NCBI RefSeq assembly: GCF_018224885.1
Contig: NZ_JAGTXB010000010.1
Location: 240,246 to 304,245, forward strand
DNA: 64,000 bases
DNA from: Chitinophaga hostae
Lineage (GTDB): Bacteria; Bacteroidota; Bacteroidia; Chitinophagales; Chitinophagaceae
Reading direction: 5' to 3'
Numbering within the stretch: position 1 is the first letter of the stretch; each line of letters starts with the position of its first letter. The notes beneath the pieces were generated by a model. The model had not been told where the DNA came from and made no database searches. It saw nothing but the letters and a program-made list of their open reading frames with translations. A program made the translations under genes and the position numbers. Shown here in pieces: positions 8,800 through 16,497 of the stretch.

Positions 8800-9891
8800 A
8801 TGAAACAGCCTATTTTCCTTATTGGCTTTTCGCTGCTGACCATCCTTGTATGGAGCGGCTGCAAACACAGCCAGGCAGAAGATTCAGAGAAGACCACCTT
8901 TGTTCTCAGCGATACAATGCTGAAAAATATACGCATTGACACCGCGCATATGGAGCCCGTACTCAATGAGATCCGCCTTTCCGGTAAGGTAACACCCAAT
9001 GGAGGTAAGGTATTAAAGGTATACCCGCTGGTGAGTGGATATGTGGAAGATATTAAAGTGCAGCTGGGCGATTATGTACAAAAAGGCCAGGTACTGGCAG
9101 TTATACACAGTGCCGAAATTGCCGACTATGAGAAGCAACTGGCCCAGGCAAGGTCCGACCGAAATGTAGCGGACAAGAACCTGAAAGTTGCGCAGGACCT
9201 GTTCGACAGCCGTTTGAGTACGGAGAAAGATGTGGTAAATGCAAGAGGTGAAGTGCAAAAGTCTGATGCAGAAATTACCCGTCTCAACGACCTGTTTAAG
9301 ATCTACAAAAAAGGCAAAGGCGCCACCTACCTGGTTACAGCGCCTATTTCCGGCTATATCATCGAAAAAAACATCAACAACAACATGGAGATCCGTTCGG
9401 ATAACAGTGCGAACATTTTTACCATCTCGGAGCTTGATGATGTTTGGGTAATGGCCAATGTGTTTGAAACAGATATTGCCCGCATCAAGGAAGGATACGA
9501 GGCAGATGTTGTTACAGTAAGCTATCCTGACGAGCCTTTCCGCGGGAAAATAGACAAGATCTACAACTTCCTGGATCCCGCTACCAAAACCATGCAGGTG
9601 AGAATCGCCATTGATAACAAGAACATGTTGCTGAAGCCCGAAATGTTTGCTACAGTATATGTAAAATACCGGGATACAGATCAGAAAATTGCCGTGCCTT
9701 CGGCGGCTGTGATCTTCGATAACAGTAAAAACTATGTACTGGTATTCAAAGACAAGTTCAATATCGCTGTACGCCAGGTCGAAGTAGCAAAAACGGCGGG
9801 AGATATCACCTATCTGGCATCCGGGCTAAGTCCGGACGAGAAAGTAATCTCCAAAAATCAATTGCTTATTTACGATGCCCTTAAAGACTAA
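8800..9891 (+). CDS. CzcB-like periplasmic adaptor (membrane fusion) lipoprotein
   Basis: 363 residues from the ATG at 8800. That start gives a lipoprotein signal with lipobox WSGC, whereas in-frame starts upstream (8743, 8764) overlap the channel gene. A lipoyl/barrel-sandwich half-motif (GYVEDIKVQLGDYVQKGQVL) precedes an alpha-helical hairpin (about 100-150), the second lipoyl half (VTAPISGYIIEKNINN) and beta-barrel domains. It links the inner-membrane RND pump to the TolC-like channel. No His-rich metal-binding N-terminus is present, unlike classical CzcB. Confidence 0.93.
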   Translation: MKQPIFLIGFSLLTILVWSGCKHSQAEDSEKTTFVLSDTMLKNIRIDTAHMEPVLNEIRLSGKVTPNGGKVLKVYPLVSGYVEDIKVQLGDYVQKGQVLAVIHSAEIADYEKQLAQARSDRNVADKNLKVAQDLFDSRLSTEKDVVNARGEVQKSDAEITRLNDLFKIYKKGKGATYLVTAPISGYIIEKNINNNMEIRSDNSANIFTISELDDVWVMANVFETDIARIKEGYEADVVTVSYPDEPFRGKIDKIYNFLDPATKTMQVRIAIDNKNMLLKPEMFATVYVKYRDTDQKIAVPSAAVIFDNSKNYVLVFKDKFNIAVRQVEVAKTAGDITYLASGLSPDEKVISKNQLLIYDALKD

Positions 9892-9898
9892 CCCGGTA

Positions 9899-11212
9899 AT
9901 GAAGCGTTTATTCTCCATAGGTATACTGGCACTGAGCGGCACCCGCCTGCTGGCACAGGACAGGAAAACGGACAGCATTGTTCCGTATACCTTCCACTTC
10001 CAGCAAACGCTGGTAACGCAATGGCACCCTGACTTCCAGGCGAAGTACTCCGGCGCCAACAGTTTCCGTACCCATGAAAAAGGCGCCACTTCTATTACCA
10101 GTACCCTGTATGCAGGTATCCGTCCGCTGAAAAATCTGGAACTATATATCAACCCGGAACTAGCTGGTGGCGAAGGTCTCAGCCACGCCACCGGCATTGC
10201 GGGTTTTCCCAACGGAGAAACTTTCCGGGTGGGAGATTCCAAACCTAAAATTTACCTGGCCCGTGCCTATGGCGTATATACGTTGCCGTTAACTTCTAAA
10301 ACGGAAGCCGACGACGATGATCTGAACAATGTAGCCGGCACCACTCCTACCCATTACCTGCGCTTCATAGGCGGTAAGTATTGCCTGGCCGACTTCTTCG
10401 ACCAGAACAACTACAGCCATGATCCGCGCACCCAGTTCCTGAACTGGGCGCTGATGAGTAATGCTGCCTGGGACTATCCGGCAGATGTTCGTGGTTATAC
10501 CATGGCACTGACCGTACAATACCGGAAAGACAACTGGCAGCTGCAGGCGGCCACCTCCCTGGAGCCACTGGAAGCCAACGGACCCAAACTGAACTACCAT
10601 TACGGGAAATCAAACGGAGAAGTACTGGAGGTAACGCACACGCATATACTGAATAAACATGAAGGGAATGTGCGGGTGATGGCATTTATTAACCAGGCTC
10701 CTATGGGCAACTACAATGAGGCTGTGAAGCAGGCCAAGGATACGCCCAACATCAGCGCTGTGGGAAGGGATGGCCATACCAAATATGGTTTCGGTATCAA
10801 CATAGACCAGGAAATCACATCTGACGGCGGCGCTTTTCTCAAAGCATCCTGGAACGATGGCCGCAACGAAACCTGGGCCTATACAGAAATAGATCGTTCC
10901 GTGAGCGCCGGATGGCTGCAGAACGGACGACGCTGGCACCGTGCACAGGACAATGCGGGTGCAGCGCTGGTGGTAAACGGTTTGTCCGCAGATCACCGCA
11001 ACTACCTGGCTGCCGGCGGCACAGGATTTATGATCGGCGACGGTCAGCTGAACTACGCACCGGAAATGATCGCTGAAGTTTTCTATCAATGTAACATTAC
11101 CAGGCTACATATTGCCCTGAGCCCTGATTACCAGTTTGTGCTGCATCCTGCCTACAACAGTGACCGCGGACCGGTTAACATCATCGGATTAAGGACCAGA
11201 GTGGCTTTCTAA
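9899..11212 (+). CDS. Carbohydrate-porin (OprB-like) outer-membrane protein within the efflux operon
   Basis: 437 residues from the ATG at 9899, which directly precedes a signal peptide ending LLAQ. The product reads as an outer-membrane beta-barrel: alternating aromatic strands, LELYINPELAGGEGLSHATG near the N-terminus and a C-terminal GLRTRVAF ending in Phe. The pattern resembles carbohydrate-selective porin OprB-type proteins. It sits between adaptor and pump genes, 7 bp after the adaptor and 12 bp before the pump, so it is surely co-transcribed. Why a porin-like protein is embedded in a metal-efflux operon is unclear; a second exit or entry pore is a guess. Confidence 0.8.
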   Translation: MKRLFSIGILALSGTRLLAQDRKTDSIVPYTFHFQQTLVTQWHPDFQAKYSGANSFRTHEKGATSITSTLYAGIRPLKNLELYINPELAGGEGLSHATGIAGFPNGETFRVGDSKPKIYLARAYGVYTLPLTSKTEADDDDLNNVAGTTPTHYLRFIGGKYCLADFFDQNNYSHDPRTQFLNWALMSNAAWDYPADVRGYTMALTVQYRKDNWQLQAATSLEPLEANGPKLNYHYGKSNGEVLEVTHTHILNKHEGNVRVMAFINQAPMGNYNEAVKQAKDTPNISAVGRDGHTKYGFGINIDQEITSDGGAFLKASWNDGRNETWAYTEIDRSVSAGWLQNGRRWHRAQDNAGAALVVNGLSADHRNYLAAGGTGFMIGDGQLNYAPEMIAEVFYQCNITRLHIALSPDYQFVLHPAYNSDRGPVNIIGLRTRVAF

Positions 11213-11224
11213 AGATCAGGAGTT

Positions 11225-14200
11225 ATGAATAAATTCATTAGAAATATTGTAGCTTTTTCGCTGAGGAACAAACTGTTCGTATTCATCAGCGTGGCTACGC
11301 TGATTGCTGCCGGCGTATTTTCCTTTTTACATACGCCCATTGAAGCATTCCCGGATGTAACCAACACGCAGATCGTGATTGTGACCAAGTGGAACGGCCG
11401 CAGTGCCCAGGAGGTAGAACGCTTTGTAACACTGCCTATAGAAGTATCTATGAACGCCGTACAAAGGAAAACCAGCGTACGATCCGTTACCATGTTCGGT
11501 TTATCCGTAGTGAAGATCATGTTTGACGACGATGTGGAAGATTTCTTCGCCAGGCAGCAGGTCAATAACATGCTGCAGAATATTGGTCTCCCTGAAGGCG
11601 CAGAGCCCGAAGTACAGCCACCCTACGGTCCAACCGGTGAAATTTTCCGCTACTATCTCAAAAGCGACAAACGCGACTCCCGTGATCTGCTGACCTGGCA
11701 AAACTGGGTGATAGACCGGCAGATCCGCAGTGTGCCCGGTGTTGCGGACGTAGTGGCCTTTGGCGGACAGGAAAAGATCTACGAGATCTCTGCCGACCCG
11801 GTAAGACTCGCCAAATACGATATCACGCCACTGGAATTATACCAGGCCGTCACCAAAAGCAACGTGAATGTAGGCGGCGACGTGATCGAAAAAAACGGGC
11901 AGGCATACGTTGTTCGCGGTATTGGCCTGCTGAACAGCATTAACGATATTAACAACATCATCATCCAGAACATCAATGGCGTACCGCTGCTGGTAAAAGA
12001 CCTGGCCAACGTACACGAAGCATCCGCCCCGCGGGTGGGCCAGGTAGGTATTGATAAAAATGATGACCTGGTAGAGGGTATTGTGGTGATGCGTAAGGGT
12101 GAAAATCCATCAGAAGTGCTGGTACGGCTAAAAGAAAAGCTGAAGGAGCTGAATGAAACCATTCTCCCCGACGATATTAAAATGGAAACCTTCTACGACC
12201 GTGATAACCTGATGGAGTTCTGTACCCATACGGTGATGCACAACCTCGCCGAAGGTATCATTTTCGTAACGGTGATTGTATTCCTTTTCATGGCCGACTG
12301 GCGTACTACCGTGATTGTATCCATCATTATCCCGCTGGCATTGTTGTTTGCTTTCATGTGTTTACGTCTGAAAGGAATGAGTGCTAACCTGTTGTCGATG
12401 GGGGCGATTGACTTTGGTATCATCATAGATGGCGCCGTGGTGATGGTAGAGGGCATTTTTGTAATGCTGGACCATAAGGCGCAGAAATATGGCATGCAGC
12501 GCTTTAACAAGATGGCCAAACTGGGATGGATCAAGCAAACCGGCGGAGAGCTGGCAAAGGCCATCTTCTTCTCCAAACTTATTATTATCATCTCCCTCAT
12601 CCCTATCTTCTCCTTCCAGAAAGTAGAAGGCAAAATGTTTTCTCCGCTGGCCTGGACACTGGGCTTTGCTTTGCTGGGCGCGCTCCTGTTTACCTTAACA
12701 CTGGTACCGGTACTCTGCTCTATATTGCTCAACAAAAATGTAAAGGAGAAACACAATGTGCTGGTAAATTTCTTTGATCGCATTGTGATGAAGGGTTTTG
12801 GCTGGACTTACCGGAATAAACGTTTAAGTATTACGCTCGCCCTGGCATTTATGGTGTTGACATTTATCTCTGCCAAATTCCTGGGAACAGAGTTCCTTCC
12901 TCAACTCAATGAAGGCTCTCTCTGGGTTACCACCGAGCTGCCCATGAGTATGTCGCTCACGGAAAGCACTAAAATGGCCCATGATATCCGGCAGGACCTT
13001 GGCGGCTTCCCGGAAGTGAAGCGGGTGCTGTCGCAGGTAGGCCGATCCAACGATGGTACCGATCCAAATGGTTTCTACTTTGTACAATACCAGGTAGATC
13101 TGGCGCCGAAAGATGAGTGGAAGCGCAAAATTTCGCAAGATGAACTGATCTCCGAAATGGAGCAGCGCCTGAAAAAATACCCGGGCATTATCCTGAACTT
13201 CTCACAGCCCATCAGTGACAACGTGTCGGAAGCCGTAGCTGGTTTTAAGGCGGCCAATGGGGTGAAAATATTTGGTGATGACCTGGTGAAGCTGGAAGCA
13301 TTATCACAGCAAGTGGTGGCGCAGCTGAAAACGGTGCAGGGTATCAAAGACCTTGGCGTGATCCGGAATATTGGTCAGCCGGAAATGAGCATCAACCTGG
13401 ACGATAACAAAATGGCCCAATATGGTGTAGCTACCGGCGATGCCCAGGCCGTTATTGAAATGGCGATTGGCGGTAAAACCGCTACCCAGCTGTATGAAGG
13501 CGAGAAGAAATTTGACATCAGGATCCGTTACGATGAAAACTATCGTAAAACGGAAGATGACCTGGCCAACCTTATGGTGCCTACCATCAACAACAATAAA
13601 ATACCACTGAAAGAGATTGCGGATATCAAAACCATTACCGGTCCGGCTTTCATTTATCGCGATAGCAACAAACGCTTTATCGGTGTGAAATTCTCCGTGC
13701 GCGACCGCGACCTTGGAAGTACTATCGCAGAGGCGCAGGCCCGGATCAACAAAGCCGTGAAACTACCGAAAGGCTACAGCATCGGCTGGACAGGGGAATT
13801 TGAAAACCAGGTACGTGCCACCCAGCGGTTAGGACAAGTGGTACCTATCAGTATCATCGCCATCTTCATGGTATTATTTATCATGCTTGGCAGTGTAAAA
13901 GATGCCGGCCTGGTATTAATGAACGTGCCGTTTGCCCTGATTGGCGGTATCCTGGCGTTACATGTCACCAATATGAACTTCGGTATCTCCGCTGGTGTTG
14001 GTTTTATAGCGTTGTTTGGTATCTGTATACAGAATGGGGTGATCCTTATTTCGGTGTTCCATAAAAACCTGGAAGCACGGTTATCATTAAATGAATCAAT
14101 CAAGCTGGGCGTACAAAGCCGCATCCGACCGGTAGTAATGACCGCGTTGATGGCAGCCATTGGTTTAATACCGGCAGCCGTTTCACATGGTATTGGTTCT

Positions 14201-14323
14201 GAAACACAGAAGCCACTGGCAATTGTAGTGATAGGCGGATTGATTACCGCCACCGTGTTGACATTGCTGGTATTCCCGATCATTTTTTATGGCGCATATA
14301 AAAATAAGAAGGATCAGATGTAG
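11225..14323 (+). CDS. CzcA-like heavy-metal efflux RND transporter
   Basis: 1032 residues, normal length for HME-RND pumps. Twelve predicted TM segments with two large periplasmic loops. TM4 carries the proton-relay motif DFGIIIDGAVVMVEG with Asp396, Asp402 and Glu409, matching the DFGxxxDGAxxxVE pattern of the Co/Zn/Cd (HME1) subgroup rather than the Cu/Ag subgroup. Also typical: RSAQEVERFVTLPIEVSMN near the N-terminus and GISAGVGFIALFGICIQNGV in the second half. It exports divalent cations by proton antiport together with the adaptor and channel encoded upstream. Confidence 0.95.
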   Translation: MNKFIRNIVAFSLRNKLFVFISVATLIAAGVFSFLHTPIEAFPDVTNTQIVIVTKWNGRSAQEVERFVTLPIEVSMNAVQRKTSVRSVTMFGLSVVKIMFDDDVEDFFARQQVNNMLQNIGLPEGAEPEVQPPYGPTGEIFRYYLKSDKRDSRDLLTWQNWVIDRQIRSVPGVADVVAFGGQEKIYEISADPVRLAKYDITPLELYQAVTKSNVNVGGDVIEKNGQAYVVRGIGLLNSINDINNIIIQNINGVPLLVKDLANVHEASAPRVGQVGIDKNDDLVEGIVVMRKGENPSEVLVRLKEKLKELNETILPDDIKMETFYDRDNLMEFCTHTVMHNLAEGIIFVTVIVFLFMADWRTTVIVSIIIPLALLFAFMCLRLKGMSANLLSMGAIDFGIIIDGAVVMVEGIFVMLDHKAQKYGMQRFNKMAKLGWIKQTGGELAKAIFFSKLIIIISLIPIFSFQKVEGKMFSPLAWTLGFALLGALLFTLTLVPVLCSILLNKNVKEKHNVLVNFFDRIVMKGFGWTYRNKRLSITLALAFMVLTFISAKFLGTEFLPQLNEGSLWVTTELPMSMSLTESTKMAHDIRQDLGGFPEVKRVLSQVGRSNDGTDPNGFYFVQYQVDLAPKDEWKRKISQDELISEMEQRLKKYPGIILNFSQPISDNVSEAVAGFKAANGVKIFGDDLVKLEALSQQVVAQLKTVQGIKDLGVIRNIGQPEMSINLDDNKMAQYGVATGDAQAVIEMAIGGKTATQLYEGEKKFDIRIRYDENYRKTEDDLANLMVPTINNNKIPLKEIADIKTITGPAFIYRDSNKRFIGVKFSVRDRDLGSTIAEAQARINKAVKLPKGYSIGWTGEFENQVRATQRLGQVVPISIIAIFMVLFIMLGSVKDAGLVLMNVPFALIGGILALHVTNMNFGISAGVGFIALFGICIQNGVILISVFHKNLEARLSLNESIKLGVQSRIRPVVMTALMAAIGLIPAAVSHGIGSETQKPLAIVVIGGLITATVLTLLVFPIIFYGAYKNKKDQM

Positions 14324-14332
14324 GTGAGATAG

Positions 14333-14566
14333 CTTTTAGCCATTAGCTTTTAGCTTTTAGTAAATGCAGAGAAGATTATGTTATGTTGGTCTCAACTGCA
14401 TTTGCTAAAAGCTAACAGCTAATAACTAACCGCTGGTTCGCTGCATTTACTAAAAGCTAACAGCTAATGGCTAACCGCTGGTTCGCTGCATCTACTAAAA
14501 GCTAACAGCTAATAGCTAACCGCTGGTTCGCTGCATCTACTAAAAGCTAACAGCTAATAGCTAACC
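14333..14566. repeat. Family C repeat array with 45-bp tandem units
   Basis: Three 45-bp tandem copies (14432-14476, 14477-14521, 14522-14566) plus a partial copy at 14396-14431. Each contains GCTGGTTCGCTGCAT, then CTAAAAGCTAACAGCTAAT. Just upstream (14333-14360) the motif appears in the opposite orientation (AGCTTTTAGCCATTAGC), so the start can fold back on the array. A longer palindromic version lies at 36202-36395. Adjacent copies differ by one to four bases, suggesting recent duplication. Confidence 0.85.
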
Positions 14567-14612
14567 GCTTTAGTTCGCATATAGGTTGATAGAATGGCCA
14601 TAAAAACGAAAA

Positions 14613-14630
14613 GGCCGGATTACTCCAGCC
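14613..14630. terminator. Small GGA-TTAC-TCC hairpin
   Basis: GGC, then GGATTACTCC, then GCC, forms a short stem around a TTAC loop with one mismatch. It lies between the end of the efflux operon and trhO and shares its loop with hairpins at 23245 and 33733. Weak on its own. Confidence 0.35.
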
Positions 14631-14653
14631 AATTCAATTTTATGGTCAACTAC

Positions 14654-14693
14654 TCCGCCCTGCCGAGAAGAAACAACGCGGGGCGGATTTTTT
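14654..14693 (+). terminator. Terminator between czcA-like gene and trhO
   Basis: TCCGCCC (14654-14660) pairs with GGGCGGA (14681-14687), followed on the plus strand by a run of six T. It fits termination of the rightward efflux operon and abuts the trhO stop codon (14692-14694) from the other side. Confidence 0.7.
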
Positions 14694-15711
14694 ATTCCTG
14701 CACTTTTCTGCGTCTTGACTTATTAAACATCAATCCTTTTTCCACGCCCTTGCGCATTTCCGCCTGTTGTTCGGCGGGCAGTGCGTGAACGGTCTGGCAG
14801 GATTCGCTGCAGCAGCCGTCATATTTCTTTGCACAGGATTCGCATTGGATAAACAGGAGATGGCAACCGTCGTTTAAACAGTTGGTATGGGCGTCGCAAG
14901 GGGCGCCGCATTGGTGGCAATGACTGATGATATCATCGCTGATACGCTCTCCCAGCCTGTCGTCGAATACAAAGTTTTTGCCTTTGAATTTAACGGGAAG
15001 TCCCTGTTGTTTGGCTTTGTTGGTGTATTCAATGATACCGCCTTCCAGGTGGAAAACATTTTTGAAGCCGTTGTGTAACATATAGGCGGATGCCTTTTCA
15101 CAGCGGATACCACCGGTGCAGTACATAATGATGTTCTTGTCTTTTTTATCTGCCAGCATGTCTACCGCCATGGGCAACTGATCGCGGAAGGTATCGGATG
15201 GCACTTCAATGGCGCCATCAAAATGGCCTACTTCGTACTCATAGTGATTACGCATATCCACGATTACGGTATCGGGATCGGCGCTAAGGTCATTAAAGGT
15301 TTTAGCATCTACATAACGGCCACGGTTGGCCATGTCGAAGGTGGGGTCCTCGATGCCATCGGCTACAATTTTATCCCGCACCTTGATTTTGAGTACAAAA
15401 AAGGATTTACCGTCGTCGTCCACTGCCACATTGAGGCGAATGCCCTCCAGGAAGTCGATGGCATACAACTGTTGCTTAAATGCCTCAAAGTGATGCCCGG
15501 GCACACTAATTTGGGCATTAATGCCTTCATGAGCCACATAGATGCGTCCGAATGTGTCCAGCTGGAAAAGAGATGCGTACAATTGATCGCGGAATGCCTG
15601 CGGATCTGGGATTTTCGCGTACTGGTAGAAGGAAATAGTAACGCGTTTAAATGTTTCCTGCGCCAGCCGTTGTTTCAGCTCGGCGGCAGATACTCTGTTG
15701 TGTAATGCCAT
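14692..15711 (-). CDS. trhO: tRNA uridine(34) hydroxylase TrhO (rhodanese family)
   Basis: 339 residues. An N-terminal acylphosphatase-like domain (about 20-115) precedes a rhodanese domain with catalytic Cys198 in YCTGGIRCEKA, and a Cys-rich C-terminus (CHQCGAPCDAH, then CxxCAKKYDGCC) typical of TrhO/YceA. TrhO uses O2 to form 5-hydroxyuridine at the wobble position of some tRNAs. The classical thiosulfate sulfurtransferase role is unlikely for this subfamily. Monocistronic: a small membrane-protein gene lies 113 bp upstream on the same strand, with a -7 box in between. Confidence 0.95.
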   Translation of the reverse strand: MALHNRVSAAELKQRLAQETFKRVTISFYQYAKIPDPQAFRDQLYASLFQLDTFGRIYVAHEGINAQISVPGHHFEAFKQQLYAIDFLEGIRLNVAVDDDGKSFFVLKIKVRDKIVADGIEDPTFDMANRGRYVDAKTFNDLSADPDTVIVDMRNHYEYEVGHFDGAIEVPSDTFRDQLPMAVDMLADKKDKNIIMYCTGGIRCEKASAYMLHNGFKNVFHLEGGIIEYTNKAKQQGLPVKFKGKNFVFDDRLGERISDDIISHCHQCGAPCDAHTNCLNDGCHLLFIQCESCAKKYDGCCSESCQTVHALPAEQQAEMRKGVEKGLMFNKSRRRKVQE

Positions 15712-15799
15712 GTTTCACTTGAAATTTTAAGGACACCTGCGTCGTGAACAAAACTTCAATCAACCCTCTTTAATTGTAAAAGAACAATTGATTAGGGCG

Positions 15800-15807
15800 C
15801 AAAGGTA
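15800..15807 (-). promoter_or_regulatory. -7 box upstream of trhO
   Basis: On the minus strand this reads TACCTTTG, matching TAnnTTTG, about 90 bp upstream of the trhO ATG. No clear -33 TTG was found at the expected spacing. Confidence 0.45.
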
Positions 15808-15824
15808 GTGAAATTCAGGGAAAG

Positions 15825-16070
15825 TCAGTAGTGATAGGGGTCCGATTCTTTGCCCCACTGATACAGGACATGCAGGGAAAACCAGGCAATGGCACTGATA
15901 ATGAAGATATAACCGATAAACCCGGGAGTCCTCAATTCTACCGCACCCGGCAGATCATTCATTTCCGTAAAATAAGCGGCGGCGGCCAGTAAAATCCCTG
16001 ACAGGAGCGCAATGAGGGCTATTTTTCGCATAGCAGAGAATTCAAAAGATGACGATACTTTTTGGTACAT
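15825..16070 (-). CDS. Small two-TM membrane protein, unknown function
   Basis: 81 residues from the ATG at 16070, or 68 from the internal ATG at 16031. The shorter form begins directly with a TM helix (IALIALLSGILLAAAAYF), followed by a polar loop and a second TM helix (FIGYIFIISAIAWFSLHVLY). The C-terminus is short and polar (ESDPYHY). No family recognised. It lies alone between trhO and a divergent 36-residue membrane peptide gene. Coding is supported by the clean two-helix pattern, but this remains a prediction. Confidence 0.6.
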   Translation of the reverse strand: MYQKVSSSFEFSAMRKIALIALLSGILLAAAAYFTEMNDLPGAVELRTPGFIGYIFIISAIAWFSLHVLYQWGKESDPYHY

Positions 16071-16201
16071 ACGTGTGAGTAAAATGTGCACAGCGCTTGT
16101 CCAATTATGCTTACCTTACTAACGTAAACAATCAACCAAAAGTTCATCAAACACCAAAAAAAATATTTATTATTTTATAACTATTTGATAATTATTGTAT
16201 A

Positions 16202-16209
16202 TAACTTTG
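16202..16209 (+). promoter_or_regulatory. -7 box upstream of the 36-residue membrane peptide gene
   Basis: TAACTTTG, a perfect TAnnTTTG match, 84 bp upstream of the ATG at 16293, in AT-rich DNA. The nearest upstream TTG (16185-16187) leaves a 14-bp spacer, shorter than usual. Confidence 0.45.
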
Positions 16210-16292
16210 CCTTTACGTTACAACCCCGATTGGCACCCTTTTTGAAAAACAGTTTATAGAAGCAATATTGATTAACCCTAAAATGTTATGTT

Positions 16293-16403
16293 ATGAGTAT
16301 TTACATTACCTACTTTATTTATGCAGTAGTTGGTATCTGGATCTACAGATTGCTGGCTTATTTCTTTGATGAGAAGAAAGAATTGAAGAGCAGGAAGAAA
16401 TAA
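16293..16403 (+). CDS. 36-residue single-TM membrane peptide
   Basis: Short open frame from the ATG at 16293 to TAA at 16401: one hydrophobic helix (ITYFIYAVVGIWIYRLLAYF) followed by a strongly charged tail (DEKKELKSRKK). A -7 box lies upstream and a strong terminator hairpin (16439-16488) follows, so it is flanked like a real single-gene transcript. The positive tail predicts N-out/C-in topology. No homologue recognised. Many bacterial small membrane proteins of this shape bind and adjust larger membrane complexes, but no partner is evident here. Confidence 0.6.
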   Translation: MSIYITYFIYAVVGIWIYRLLAYFFDEKKELKSRKK

Positions 16404-16438
16404 TGAAATGACTTCATTGATCAGTGCATGTTGAGATA

Positions 16439-16488
16439 CGGGGATTTTGTTACCTGGCAGGCTTTCACAGGTGGTAACAAAATCCCCG
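16439..16488. terminator. Strong bidirectional hairpin, 16-bp perfect stem
   Basis: The arms 16439-16454 and 16473-16488 are perfect complements (CGGGGATTTTGTTACC and its reverse complement) around an 18-nt loop. It lies between the convergent 36-residue peptide gene and the DUF5686 gene. The A/T blocks in each arm allow it to act in both directions. Confidence 0.7.
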
Positions 16489-16497
16489 GCATCATTA

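Noticed and set aside
14396..14566. CRISPR-like tandem repeats
   Set aside because: The 45-bp units are directly adjacent with no unique spacers, have imperfect copies and no cas genes nearby.
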